A stretch of DNA of 64,000 nucleotides. Origin: an uncultured Dorea sp. Lineage in GTDB: Bacteria > Bacillota > Clostridia > Lachnospirales > Lachnospiraceae. The notes below the pieces were generated by a model that saw only the letters and a list, made by a program, of their open reading frames with translations, ran no database searches and was not told the DNA's origin. Of this stretch, positions 41,803-50,893 are shown piece after piece. Every line of letters begins with the position of its first letter. Positions within the stretch are counted from its first letter, which is position 1. The stretch lies in the NCBI GenBank assembly GCA_910580235.1, contig CAJTVU010000004.1:279401-343400 (forward strand), read 5' to 3'. Made by a program: the position numbers and the translations under genes.

Positions 41803-41991
41803 CTAAAGCAAGATAATTGTATTCATTACAGTCTGTAACTGTTCGGGAGTGTTGAGAATTTTCCGATCTATAGCCCCATCTTTACAAAAAACTGCTACCT
41901 CGCATTTACTTATCCCCTTATCGACAAAATCTGAAGTTTTTGCAATGCCGCCGCTATTTTCAATTACCCTTTGTATAATTTCTTTTTTATA
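41803..41991 (-). pseudogene. AbiEi-type antitoxin remnant
   Basis: A 62-codon frame without a start codon (a stop lies just upstream). It reads IIQRVIENSGGIAKTSDFVD then KGISKCEVAVFCKDGAIDR, resembling the N-terminal winged helix of AbiEi-family antitoxins, where a GGIxTTxDxxxxGI pattern precedes a KxGxLxR wing. The next residues do not continue the family and the frame stops. It looks like debris of a phage-defence toxin-antitoxin pair. No toxin (AbiEii) is nearby. The remaining spacer to 42179 shows no gene I can support. Confidence 0.4.
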
Positions 41992-42179
41992 TCAAGCAGA
42001 CACCCACTTTCCACATACAAGTTTTCTGAGTCCTACCTTAAACTTTCTATGTCAGAAGAAAAAGCAGGCCAGACCGAGCGTATCGGCTTTGAGGTCCAGG
42101 ATTTACAGGTGTAACAGAAAATTGGAACGAAGCCGCGGAAGCCACGAGGAAAGGTAAGGTGACAGTTATATTCTGTGCT

Positions 42180-42833
42180 TCATTCCGTCTCCTCCCTCAG
42201 CTTCTGTATATAAGGCCGGAAGAAGTTCATGCTCACCTTCTCAAGAGGCCCGAGCAGCAACATCCCTATCACCGTCCCTTCCCTCACTTTGAGCGACACG
42301 CCGCCCACAAGAGACAATACGACAGATGCCAGAATACAAAGAGCGTCCAGCGACACTCTGACCTTCGCATAGTCCTTCTCGTACTTCCCGCTTATGACGA
42401 TGCACATAGCCTCGCTGGGCATATTTACCAGGTTCAGCAAGAGAAGCGGCCCGAGGAAGAGTGCAAGGCCAACATAGGCCAGTATGACAAATAGAACCTT
42501 TATTGCATAACCTTTCAATTCAAAAGTCATCACATCATAATAGAAGAAGTTCAGGAATGTGCCAAATATGACTACATACGGGATCTGTAGGACTTTCCAG
42601 ACATCAAACTCCTTCCTCTGTATCAGGAACTGCACCGACACACAGATAATATGCATGATCATACTGAACGTCCCCACTTTCAAGCCAAAAATCTCATAGA
42701 TGTTCAGCCCCACTGCATCCCAGCAGGCGCAGACGCCGATATTTGCTTTAAGCGCCAGTGTCTGTGCAAATGCTGTACCGGCAGTCAGTAATGTAAGTAG
42801 TAAAAACTGGACAGCCAAGCGTTTCTTGTTCAT
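42180..42833 (-). CDS. YczE/YyaS-type integral membrane protein
   Basis: This 217-residue protein has about five TM helices, with MNKKRLAVQFLLLTLLTAGTAFAQ at the start, GLKVGTFSMIMHIICV, and the C-terminal LLLGPLEKVSMNFFRPYI typical of the YczE/YitT-like group. AAGGGGG 9 nt before the ATG at 42833 favours this start over ATGs at 42866 or 42923. The function of the family is unclear. It is divergent from a LysR-type regulator, which may control it. Confidence 0.72.
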   Translation of the reverse strand: MNKKRLAVQFLLLTLLTAGTAFAQTLALKANIGVCACWDAVGLNIYEIFGLKVGTFSMIMHIICVSVQFLIQRKEFDVWKVLQIPYVVIFGTFLNFFYYDVMTFELKGYAIKVLFVILAYVGLALFLGPLLLLNLVNMPSEAMCIVISGKYEKDYAKVRVSLDALCILASVVLSLVGGVSLKVREGTVIGMLLLGPLEKVSMNFFRPYIQKLREETE

Positions 42834-43051
42834 GGGCAGCGTCCCCCTTCCCGCTTTTTCTTTCATAATGATGCCCGGGCCAAAAGCCCCATGTCCATGA
42901 TACCTATAACATAAAACTACCATGTAGGAAAGTTTTTCTCAATCCTTTTTTCTTTTTTCTATGCTCACTCTTGTATTCGCTTCTTTTTTTCGTTAGTATT
43001 AAGATTACAAATGCCAGTGTTTGATTTTTATACACAGAGGGGGTTAAATTT

Positions 43052-43924
43052 ATGGATATTAAGAAATGGCGTGTCATGCTCGCGGTCGATGATAACGGCA
43101 GCTTCACGCGGGCAGGAGAAGAGCTTGGATATACTCAGTCCGGCGTTACACAGATGATGAAAGCGTTGGAAAAAGAAGTCGGTTTTTCCCTATTCATAAA
43201 GGACAGCCACGGCATGTCTTTAACCGCAGATGCAAAGGCGCTTGTTCCCGCAGTCCGCTCCTTATTAAATGCAGATGAAGTCATCCGTCAGGAGATCGCC
43301 TCTTTAAAGGGAGCCCAAGTGGGCACTATCAAAATAGGCACATATCTCAGCTGTTCTATCCACTGGATACCGAAGATCATCCGGAAATTCAAAGAGACGC
43401 ACCCTGATATACACTTTAAGATCGTAGAAGGCGTGGAAGGCGAGCTTGCCGACTGGATCCAGGAACGCCGGGTAGATATCGGATTTATCAGCTATCAGAA
43501 GGGACAAAATTATCAATTTCTCCCAGTTATGAATGACGAGCTCTTTGCCGTCCTTCCAACGGAGCATCCTTTTACAGCATATAGTGAGATTCCACTGGAA
43601 ATGTTCCAGGGCGCTCCATTCGTTATCACCGAGTACACGCCCGGAAGCGACGTGCATAGGATATTGAAAGAATATAAGATCCATCCAGACATCCGCTATA
43701 TTACGATCAACGAATTTAGCTCCATATCCATGGTTGAACAAGAACTGGGGCTTACAATCCTTCCAGGGCTTCTGCTCAGGGGGCGCAGCGGAGATTTTGA
43801 AACGCGCCCGCTTGCTCCAAAGGCGTACCGCCAATTGGGACTTGCCTTCTCATCTCACGAAGACTTATCCCCCGCATCCCGGGAATTCCTGAAATATGCA
43901 AAGAACTTTTTACTGGATGATTAA
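43052..43924 (+). CDS. LysR-family transcriptional regulator
   Basis: This 290-residue protein has an N-terminal winged HTH (about 1-60: WRVMLAVDDNGSFTRAGEELGYTQSGVTQMMKALEKEVG) and a periplasmic-binding-like effector domain (about 90-290). Divergent from the YczE-like gene and upstream of the PutP symporter on the same strand; either may be its target. The effector is unknown. Confidence 0.92.
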   Translation: MDIKKWRVMLAVDDNGSFTRAGEELGYTQSGVTQMMKALEKEVGFSLFIKDSHGMSLTADAKALVPAVRSLLNADEVIRQEIASLKGAQVGTIKIGTYLSCSIHWIPKIIRKFKETHPDIHFKIVEGVEGELADWIQERRVDIGFISYQKGQNYQFLPVMNDELFAVLPTEHPFTAYSEIPLEMFQGAPFVITEYTPGSDVHRILKEYKIHPDIRYITINEFSSISMVEQELGLTILPGLLLRGRSGDFETRPLAPKAYRQLGLAFSSHEDLSPASREFLKYAKNFLLDD

Positions 43925-43999
43925 AATCTCTTTCTCTAAATATTTTTGATTTTAATATAAGAAAACATAATGTCCAAATAAGATTATTTAATATACTTC

Positions 44000-44028
44000 T
44001 TGCTTTTTAAGCGGCATAAGTTTATAAT
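44000..44028 (+). promoter_or_regulatory. promoter of putP
   Basis: TTGCTT (44000-44005), a 17-bp spacer and TATAAT (44023-44028), about 40 bp before the start codon. Shows that putP has its own promoter separate from lysR. Confidence 0.6.
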
Positions 44029-44069
44029 AACAGTAAGCTCAAATTCAGAAAAAGAAGGAAGGGATAGTT

Positions 44070-45590
44070 ATGAATTGGGAAATCATTACTTTTGCAGCAT
44101 ATTTCATTATACTTCTTGGAGTAGCATTGGCATTCTACTTCAATGGGACTAACAAGGATTCTGAAGACTTTTTCCTTGGCGGGCGTTCCATGGGGCCTTG
44201 GGTAACAGCCTTATCCGCTCAGGCCTCTGATATGTCAGCCTGGCTTCTGATGGGGCTCCCAGGCTCGATTCTGGCATTTGGCTTCGGTCAGATGTGGATC
44301 GGCATCGGCCTGGCGCTCGGTACAGCGGCAAACTGGATCTTATGTGCAAAAAGGCTCCGCACATTTTCCAAGGCTGCCAATGACTCCATCACGCTCCCGC
44401 AGTATCTGACGAACAGATTTGCAGTTGATTCGAAGATCCTTCAGCTCGTATGTGCGCTGATCTTCTTATTTGCCTATACGATTTATGTAGCGTCAGCTCT
44501 TGTGGCCGGCACTACCGTATTCGGCGCATTGTTTCCGAATATCTCTACTAACACTGCAATGATAGCATTTTTGGTCATTATTGTTGCATACACATTCTTC
44601 GGCGGTTTCGCTGCAGTATGTTGGACGGACTTCTTCCAGGGCCTGTTGATGATGATCGCTCTGATGTTAGTTCCGCTTGTCGTATTTTTTGGCTACCGCT
44701 CGCTGCTTGACCCCACGGCGCTTTCAACTGTATATGAATATACAGATGCCGCTTCCGGAGCGGTTACGCAATGTTCATTTGGAGGCGGGATCTTCAACTC
44801 AAGCTTGCCGGAGATCATTACCGGTCTCGGCTGGGGGCTTGGATACTTTGGTATGCCTCACATTCTGGTAAGATTTATGTCTATCGAGAAGCCTTCTATG
44901 ATTAAAAAATCTTCCATCGTTGCTATTATATGGGTAGTTATCTCTCTGTTCTCTACTGTAATGGTAGCTTATTTCGGAAGAATGATCGTAGGCGAAGAGC
45001 TTCTCACTACAGGAACTCAAAGTATGGTATTTATAGTTATGTCGCGAAAATTCTTCCCGGCAGCCATCTGTGGGCTTTTGCTTGCCGCTATTATCGCAGC
45101 GTCTATCTCAACCGCAGACTCTCAGCTTCTTGTGGCGTCCAGCTCATTTACAGCTGACTTATACAAACCATTCTTCCGCAAGGAGGCATCCGAGAAAGAG
45201 ACGCTGATGATAGGACGTATCCTTGTCCTGGTCCTTTCAGCAATTGCATTTGCAATTGCCAGCTCCAAAGGTTCAGGCGCCCAGGCGATCATGAATATGG
45301 TAGAAAATGCATGGGGTGCGTTCGGAGCCTCTTTCGGGCCAACGATCCTTCTGTCGCTCTTCTGGAGAAGATTCAATTATAAAGGAGCTATTGCAGGTGT
45401 TATCACCGGATTTGTAGTTGATCTTGGCTGGCTTTTAGCAGGGCTTACCGCTTCTACCGGCGTATTCGAAATCGTACCAGGATTCTTCGCAAGCCTTATT
45501 GCAGCAGTACTGGTAGCTAAATTTACTGAAAGCCCGAATGCGGAAGCTCTTGAAATATTTGATAAAGCCACATCTCCTGATGCCGACTAG
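44070..45590 (+). CDS. putP: sodium/proline symporter PutP
   Basis: This 506-residue transporter of the sodium:solute symporter family has about 13 TM helices. PutP-specific segments include DFFLGGRSMGPWVTALSAQA with SDMSAWLLMGLPG, and the TM8 sodium-site region LAAIIAASISTADSQLLVAS (Ser/Thr ligands). It imports L-proline with Na+. This matches the D-proline reductase operon about 13 kb away, which needs proline as electron acceptor. Followed by a strong terminator. Confidence 0.9.
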   Translation: MNWEIITFAAYFIILLGVALAFYFNGTNKDSEDFFLGGRSMGPWVTALSAQASDMSAWLLMGLPGSILAFGFGQMWIGIGLALGTAANWILCAKRLRTFSKAANDSITLPQYLTNRFAVDSKILQLVCALIFLFAYTIYVASALVAGTTVFGALFPNISTNTAMIAFLVIIVAYTFFGGFAAVCWTDFFQGLLMMIALMLVPLVVFFGYRSLLDPTALSTVYEYTDAASGAVTQCSFGGGIFNSSLPEIITGLGWGLGYFGMPHILVRFMSIEKPSMIKKSSIVAIIWVVISLFSTVMVAYFGRMIVGEELLTTGTQSMVFIVMSRKFFPAAICGLLLAAIIAASISTADSQLLVASSSFTADLYKPFFRKEASEKETLMIGRILVLVLSAIAFAIASSKGSGAQAIMNMVENAWGAFGASFGPTILLSLFWRRFNYKGAIAGVITGFVVDLGWLLAGLTASTGVFEIVPGFFASLIAAVLVAKFTESPNAEALEIFDKATSPDAD

Positions 45591-45613
45591 ATATAATACT
45601 ATAAGCAATAAGC

Positions 45614-45652
45614 AAAAAAACACATCCGCCTGTCAAAGCGGATGTGTTTTTT
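45614..45652 (+). terminator. intrinsic terminator of putP
   Basis: A perfect stem ACACATCCGC-ctgtcaaa-GCGGATGTGT is extended by A6/T6 on the flanks. Confidence 0.93.
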
Positions 45653-45689
45653 ATTGTCCTTCCACGATATAAAAAAGCAGGGTAAATGA

Positions 45690-45718
45690 TTGACTTTTAA
45701 CAATAATACTGGTAAAAT
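45690..45718 (+). promoter_or_regulatory. promoter of the TauE/SafE-like gene
   Basis: TTGACT (45690-45695), a 17-bp spacer and TAAAAT (45713-45718). It leaves a ~120-nt leader with a GAGGC/GCCTC hairpin; a second TATAAT near 45791 lacks a good -35. Confidence 0.65.
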
Positions 45719-45847
45719 ATTAACATGAGCATACATATTTTACAGAGGCTTATAACAAATCGGGGTGTTCTGGGCCTCAAGCTTGTATAATATGCATATG
45801 CTCGGCACATTACAATTTCATATTTTAATAATCTGGAGGGATGTTTT

Positions 45848-46774
45848 ATGGCAATGTACATTATGAAGGGGTTGTGCGTAATCGGCATTATCCTCAACGT
45901 TGTTCTTATGTTAAGAAAGAACAAACAGCTCCGTGCAAATCCGGAGAAAGACCCTGTAATCGGACTGAATGGTGAAGAACAGTGGCAGGAGCAGAAGAAG
46001 CATGCTATCGCGACCGCCATCACCGGGTTTGTGGCGAATTTCCTTGACACTCTGGGTATTGGTTCTTTCGCCCCATCTTCTGCGGCATTTAAAATGACCA
46101 AATCCGTAGACGACGTTCTTGTTCCGGGTACTCTGAACGTAGGCGATACAGTTCCTGTCTGCGTTGAGGCTTTCCTGTTCTTCGGCTTCGTGGAGATGGA
46201 TGTCATTACACTTGTGCTGATGCTGGTTGCTTCCGTAATAGGATCTATCGTGATGGCTGGTATCGTATCACGCTTTGACAGAAAGAAAGTTCGTTACGCA
46301 TTATTCGTAGGGCTCTTCCTTCTTGCAACAGTAATCCTCTTGAAAGTATTCAACGTTCCACCATTCGGTACTGTTGGTACTGCACTCGGATTACGTGGTG
46401 TTAAGCTTGTAATTGCAGTTGTAGGCAACTTTATCTTCGGAGCTCTTATGAGTATCGGTGTGGGCCTCTATGCACCTTGTATGGCTATGGTCCTTGCTCT
46501 CGGTATGGACGCTGGATGCGCTTTCCCTGCTATGATGGGTTCCTGTGCGTACCTGATGGCATTCGGTAACGGTCCTAAGTTCATCGCTGAAGGAAGATAT
46601 GATATGTTCGCTTCCCTGATGCAGGCGATCTTCGGAGCCCTTGGTGTACTCGTAGCTTATATATTCGTAAAGAGCCTGCCGCTTGAGACTCTGACAAAGG
46701 TTATCGTTGCGGTCGTATACTTGACAGCATTCTTATATCTTCGTGATGCGATCAAGAAGGGATCTGCCGCTTAA
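45848..46774 (+). CDS. TauE/SafE (TSUP) family permease
   Basis: This 308-residue protein has about eight TM helices in two halves. ATAITGFVANFLDTLGIGSFAPSSAAFK and the second-half VGNFIFGALMSIGVGLYAPCMAMVLALG resemble the paired TSUP signature. Family members move sulfite, sulfoacetate or other organic anions; the substrate here cannot be deduced. It has its own promoter and terminator and so is a single-gene unit. It lies between proline uptake and the Stickland block. Confidence 0.7.
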   Translation: MAMYIMKGLCVIGIILNVVLMLRKNKQLRANPEKDPVIGLNGEEQWQEQKKHAIATAITGFVANFLDTLGIGSFAPSSAAFKMTKSVDDVLVPGTLNVGDTVPVCVEAFLFFGFVEMDVITLVLMLVASVIGSIVMAGIVSRFDRKKVRYALFVGLFLLATVILLKVFNVPPFGTVGTALGLRGVKLVIAVVGNFIFGALMSIGVGLYAPCMAMVLALGMDAGCAFPAMMGSCAYLMAFGNGPKFIAEGRYDMFASLMQAIFGALGVLVAYIFVKSLPLETLTKVIVAVVYLTAFLYLRDAIKKGSAA

Positions 46775-46814
46775 CAGCGGATTCAAGACCCGTACAACTT
46801 AATAAGGAATACAT

Positions 46815-46848
46815 AAGGGCGTTTGTAATATTACAAACGCCCTTTTTA
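46815..46848 (+). terminator. terminator of the TauE/SafE-like gene
   Basis: Perfect 30-nt palindrome AAGGGCGTTTGTAAT and its complement, followed by TTT. Confidence 0.88.
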
Positions 46849-46853
46849 TGTCC

Positions 46854-46880
46854 CCATCCGGGCATCCGTGAGCCGGATGG
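46854..46880. repeat. CCATCCGG hairpin
   Basis: CCATCCGG and CCGGATGG arms around a ~11-nt loop, between convergent genes. CCATCCGGG also occurs beside the gcvT-leader repeats (57730, 57973). Confidence 0.5.
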
Positions 46881-46902
46881 GTATGTTTTTCTTGCCTGTC
46901 CT

Positions 46903-47544
46903 TTATTTATCCTGGCTCTCTTGCCCTACCATCGCTACCTTCATTTGGATATTCATCCAAATATTCTTAACAATATTAACAGGGTTTGCCGGCTGCCACT
47001 TAAAAGAAGCGCCGCTCTTATCAAGGATAAAGTCCCGGAATTCCTTCACATCACCTTCTCTAAAACTATCTTTTGGCAGGATTAAAAGGTCTTCGCTTTC
47101 CATTCCTATATAAAAGTGCCTTTCATCCTCCCAGACACGGTAGACATCTTTATAATATCCCATATTTTCTATCGTTCCGTTCCTCTCGACCCGTATCCCT
47201 GTATTTCCGAAGAGATAGGTGAGCTCCTCATTCTCTTTTACTTCCGAGCTTTTCTTCATCATGCTCACCGAGATGCTTGTTCGAAACAAAGCGATAAACA
47301 GCAGCAATGTACCCATCACATAGCTGATGACAGCTCCTGCCTGCCCAATCCCTTTATTCACGATGGGCAGAGCCACCAACATAGCTCCCACGATAAACAT
47401 GTTCATACCCATTCTCGGATGTCTCACTCTGTTCGTAAACTTAACGAACGTACTCATGGTAGCCGTATCACGCTTCGTATATACAATATATCGGTTTCTG
47501 CGCGGATCTGACGCCTCCTGCTGCTCCTTGTTATCTATATCCAT
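46903..47544 (-). CDS. YcxB-like membrane protein
   Basis: This 213-residue protein has two TM helices (about 50-70 and 75-95) after a soluble N-terminus, and a C-terminal YcxB-type domain (LFGNTGIRVERNGTIENMGYYKDVYRVWEDERHFYI) ending LDKSGASFKWQPAN. GGAGG 9 nt before the ATG at 47544 supports that start. The family is uncharacterised. An extended -10 (TGGTATAAT, 47583-47591) is a likely promoter. Single gene convergent with the TauE/SafE-like gene. Confidence 0.72.
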   Translation of the reverse strand: MDIDNKEQQEASDPRRNRYIVYTKRDTATMSTFVKFTNRVRHPRMGMNMFIVGAMLVALPIVNKGIGQAGAVISYVMGTLLLFIALFRTSISVSMMKKSSEVKENEELTYLFGNTGIRVERNGTIENMGYYKDVYRVWEDERHFYIGMESEDLLILPKDSFREGDVKEFRDFILDKSGASFKWQPANPVNIVKNIWMNIQMKVAMVGQESQDK

Positions 47545-47619
47545 CTTAAGCAACCTCCATTTTCTCTCATATAAATACAGACATTATACCATATATCCAT
47601 ACGTTGGGGGTGATTTTTC

Positions 47620-48498
47620 CTACATTTCATTCAGCTTTCTTGCAGCCTCCAGGACGTGTTCTGCCAGAACAGAAGTCGTGACGCTCCCTACTCCTCTTGG
47701 CACAGGGCTTATGAAAGATGCTCTTTTCTCTACCGTTTCATAGTCCACATCGCCGCATAAGCTGCCGGACTTATCTACATGGATTCCTACGTCTACGACA
47801 ACTGCGCCTTCTCCTACCATATCCGCCGTAACCATTTTTGCCTTCCCCGCGGCGGCAATTAAAATCTCTGCCTCCCGGCATATCTTTTCCAATCCAACCG
47901 TTTTCGTATGGCAGATAGTAACAGTAGCATTCCTCTTCACAAGCAACATGGACAATGGCCTTCCTACCACCATGCTCCTGCCTATCACTACGGCCCTCTT
48001 CCCTTCCAGGGAGATGCCGTAACTGTCCACCAGCTCTACGACCGCCTCTGCCGTACAGGGCGCATAACCGCTTTCGTCTCCTGCAAATACTTTCGCCATA
48101 TTTACTTCGCTCATACAATCCACATCTTTACGCGGGTCTATCATCTCCTTCAACCGCTTCTCATCTAAGCCCTCCGGCAAAGGGCGCAGAAGCAGGATCC
48201 CATGTATGGCGGCGTCTTCGTTTACCTTGCGGAATTCTTCCTCCAGAAGCTCCTGTGTAATGTCCGCCGGCAGCTCTATGGATCTTGTTTCAATGCCGAT
48301 CATCTCCATGCGCTTTTTCGCGCCTCTTTCATAAGAAAGATCGTCCTCTCTTGCGCCTGCCCGCACAATGGCAAGGCAGGGGCTGACACCCTTCTTTTTT
48401 AAGTCCTGCGCCTCATCTTTAAGACGTTCCTTCATGGCTTTGGCGGCTTCTGCCCCCAACATAGCTGTGCCCATATTGCCCCTCTTTTCTATACCCAT
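47620..48498 (-). CDS. folD: methylene-THF dehydrogenase/cyclohydrolase FolD
   Basis: This 292-residue bifunctional enzyme interconverts methylene-THF, methenyl-THF and formyl-THF. The catalytic Y...K pair is in DLSYERGAKKRMEMIGI, HGILLLRPLPEGLDE is the QLPLP-like loop, VVIGRSMVVGRPLSMLLVKRNATVTICH is the NAD(P) site, and it ends PVPRGVGSVTTSVLAEH. The KDVD loop reads KDVDCMSEVNMAKV rather than KDVDGxxxxNxG, so it is a divergent FolD. Start at Met9 is also possible. Last gene of the glycine/C1 block. Confidence 0.92.
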   Translation of the reverse strand: MGIEKRGNMGTAMLGAEAAKAMKERLKDEAQDLKKKGVSPCLAIVRAGAREDDLSYERGAKKRMEMIGIETRSIELPADITQELLEEEFRKVNEDAAIHGILLLRPLPEGLDEKRLKEMIDPRKDVDCMSEVNMAKVFAGDESGYAPCTAEAVVELVDSYGISLEGKRAVVIGRSMVVGRPLSMLLVKRNATVTICHTKTVGLEKICREAEILIAAAGKAKMVTADMVGEGAVVVDVGIHVDKSGSLCGDVDYETVEKRASFISPVPRGVGSVTTSVLAEHVLEAARKLNEM

Positions 48499-48508
48499 CC
48501 GGGCTCTA

Positions 48509-49138
48509 TTATTTTACCTCTTTCAGAACAGTGTTATAGATAACATCTTTAAGCTCACGTCCCCGCTGGATCATCTCTTCGGCCTTCCGGCCAAGCTCTT
48601 CTGCCCGCTCCCGGTTCTTCATAAGCTTCGTATTGATAAAGATATTCAGAGACGCCCCCTCAAGCGCGGCTTCTGCAAAAAGGATGCCTGCTCCGACATC
48701 GCTTATGACAATACGGCTTCCTTTCTCACTTAAGGCTTCAAGATAAGACATAGCTTCAAGGATCGTCTCCATAATCTCCATAGGCACAACGCTTGCCTCA
48801 TAGAGCGCAGCTTCAAGAACCCGTTCCTTTTCTTCTTGTTGCTCCTTTGTCTCTTTCGGAAGCCCATAGGCTCTGGAAAGAGGCTCAAACGCTTCCGCGT
48901 CTGCGTCCGTCAGTATGACCAGCCTGTCACGAAGCTCCTCCAGCTTCTTTAGAGCCTCCTTTATCTCTTCCTCATACTCTGCATATTTCTTCTTCCCCAC
49001 CGTCAGATTAGCCACCATCATGCCAAGGGCACACGCGCACGCCCCCACTGCGGCGGAGGCTCCCCCTCCTCCCGGCACAGGCTCTGCCGAGGAGAGGGCG
49101 TCAAGAAACTCTGTCGTCTTCTTTTCCAGCATCCTCAT
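48509..49138 (-). CDS. fchA: methenyl-THF cyclohydrolase / cyclodeaminase FchA
   Basis: This 209-residue FTCD C-terminal-domain protein begins FLDALSSAEPVPGGGGASAAVGA, the family signature, and is otherwise helical. Stand-alone forms act as methenyl-THF cyclohydrolase or formimino-THF cyclodeaminase. Between fhs and folD it supplies cyclohydrolase activity in the folate C1 branch; it may back up the divergent FolD. Confidence 0.9.
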   Translation of the reverse strand: MRMLEKKTTEFLDALSSAEPVPGGGGASAAVGACACALGMMVANLTVGKKKYAEYEEEIKEALKKLEELRDRLVILTDADAEAFEPLSRAYGLPKETKEQQEEKERVLEAALYEASVVPMEIMETILEAMSYLEALSEKGSRIVISDVGAGILFAEAALEGASLNIFINTKLMKNRERAEELGRKAEEMIQRGRELKDVIYNTVLKEVK

Positions 49139-49148
49139 AATCTTCCTC

Positions 49149-50828
49149 CTAGAACAGTCCGGAGATCACTCCATTCTCATCTACATCGATCTTTTCCGCA
49201 GCGGGGACTTTTGGGAGCCCCGGCATTTTCATAATATCCCCGGTAAGCGCTACCAGGAATCCGGCTCCCGCAGAAGCCGTGATATCGCGGATCGTAATGC
49301 GGAATCCTTCCGGCCTTCCCAGCTTCTTCGCATCGTCTGTCAGAGAATACTGGTTTTTCGCCATGCAGATCGGCAGCTCTGACAGACCGATCCCTTCCAG
49401 ATTCTTAATCTCTCTGTCCGCTTTCGGCGTATAGTCCACGCCGTCGGCTCCATACACTCTTTTCGCGATCGCCTCTATCTTCTCTTTAATGGAAGTCTTT
49501 GTATCGTAAGCGAATTCCATCTTACTTTCAGCTTCACAGAGGCGGACGACTTCCTCTGCCAGCTCCTCTCCTCCTGCGCCGCCGTTCGCCCACACGTCGG
49601 AGACCGCCACATTTACCCCCAGGTCTTTACATTTCTCGCGCACCAGCACAAGCTCTGCGTCCGTATCTGTCGGGAACTTATTAATCGCCACTACCGCCGG
49701 CAGGCGATATACTTCTGTAATCGTCTCGATGTGCTTCAGAAGATTGGGAAGCCCCTTCTCAAGCGCTGCCAGATCCTCCTCTTGTAAATCCGCTTTTGCG
49801 ACGCCGCCATTATACTTAAGCGCCTTAATCGTCGCTACCAGGATTACCGCGTTCGGCCGGATCCCCGACATGCGGCATTTAATGTCGATAAACTTCTCTG
49901 CGCCAAGATCTGCTCCAAATCCGGCCTCCGTAATCATATAATCTGCAAGCTTGATCCCCATCCTGGTCGCGATCACACTATTACACCCATGAGCGATATT
50001 GGCAAACGGCCCGCCATGGATAAATGCAGGAGTCCCTTCGAGCGTCTGTACAAGGTTCGGCTTCAGCGCGTCTTTCAAAAGAGCCGCCACCGCTCCTTCC
50101 GCATGGAGGTCTCCCGCCGTGACCGGCTTTCCGCTCCTTGCATATCCTACGATAATATTCGCTACTCTCTTCTTTAAATCAGTAATGTCGCTTGCCAGAC
50201 AGAACACTGCCATGATCTCAGACGCCACCGTAATGTCAAATCCGTCCTGTCTGGTCGTTCCGTCCGCTTTCGCCCCGAGACCGTCTACTATGCTCCTAAG
50301 CTGACGGTCATTCATGTCCACGCATCTTCTCCAAGTCACACGGTTCGTATCAATATCCAGAACGTTGCCCTGGTGGATATGGTTATCCAGCATAGCCGCG
50401 ATCAGATTGTTCGCTGCTCCGATGGCATGTAAGTCCCCCGTAAAATGAAGGTTGATATCCTCCATCGGCACGACCTGTGCGTAGCCGCCGCCAGCCGCGC
50501 CGCCTTTTACACCGAATACCGGGCCAAGAGAGGGCTCTCTTAGCGCGACCATCGTCTTCTTCCCAATCCTGTTTAGCGCATCTGCTACGCCAATCGTCGT
50601 GGTCGTCTTGCCTTCGCCCGCAGGAGTCGGATTGATCGCCGTAACGAGCACCACCTTTGCATCCGGGCGGTCTCTCAGCTCATCGTTGTAGAAGCGGTAA
50701 TCAATCTTCGCCTTATACTTCCCGTAGTTCTCCACATACTTATCTGGAATCCCTATGGAGCCCGCCACTTCATTAATCACACGCATATCCGCTTCCTGCG
50801 CGATCTCAATATCGCTCTTTATCCCCAT
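49149..50828 (-). CDS. fhs: formate-tetrahydrofolate ligase
   Basis: This 559-residue enzyme joins formate and THF with ATP, or runs in reverse to make ATP from formyl-THF. The P-loop is PTPAGEGKTT (67-76), and the family signature GVKGGAAGGGYAQVVPMEDINLHFTGD follows. After the glycine cleavage genes it completes glycine to methylene-THF to formate plus ATP, or the reverse C1 assimilation route. Full length. Confidence 0.97.
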   Translation of the reverse strand: MGIKSDIEIAQEADMRVINEVAGSIGIPDKYVENYGKYKAKIDYRFYNDELRDRPDAKVVLVTAINPTPAGEGKTTTTIGVADALNRIGKKTMVALREPSLGPVFGVKGGAAGGGYAQVVPMEDINLHFTGDLHAIGAANNLIAAMLDNHIHQGNVLDIDTNRVTWRRCVDMNDRQLRSIVDGLGAKADGTTRQDGFDITVASEIMAVFCLASDITDLKKRVANIIVGYARSGKPVTAGDLHAEGAVAALLKDALKPNLVQTLEGTPAFIHGGPFANIAHGCNSVIATRMGIKLADYMITEAGFGADLGAEKFIDIKCRMSGIRPNAVILVATIKALKYNGGVAKADLQEEDLAALEKGLPNLLKHIETITEVYRLPAVVAINKFPTDTDAELVLVREKCKDLGVNVAVSDVWANGGAGGEELAEEVVRLCEAESKMEFAYDTKTSIKEKIEAIAKRVYGADGVDYTPKADREIKNLEGIGLSELPICMAKNQYSLTDDAKKLGRPEGFRITIRDITASAGAGFLVALTGDIMKMPGLPKVPAAEKIDVDENGVISGLF

Positions 50829-50893
50829 TCAAATATCCTCCTTCTTGTCTTTTTATCTGCTATACGCTTGTCTGTCAGTGTACCATCTTATCA

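Noticed and set aside
42051..42113. Short plus-strand frame MSEEKAGQTERIGFEVQDLQV
   Set aside because: 21 codons, no ribosome site, no recognisable family; could be debris of a mobile element but cannot be supported.
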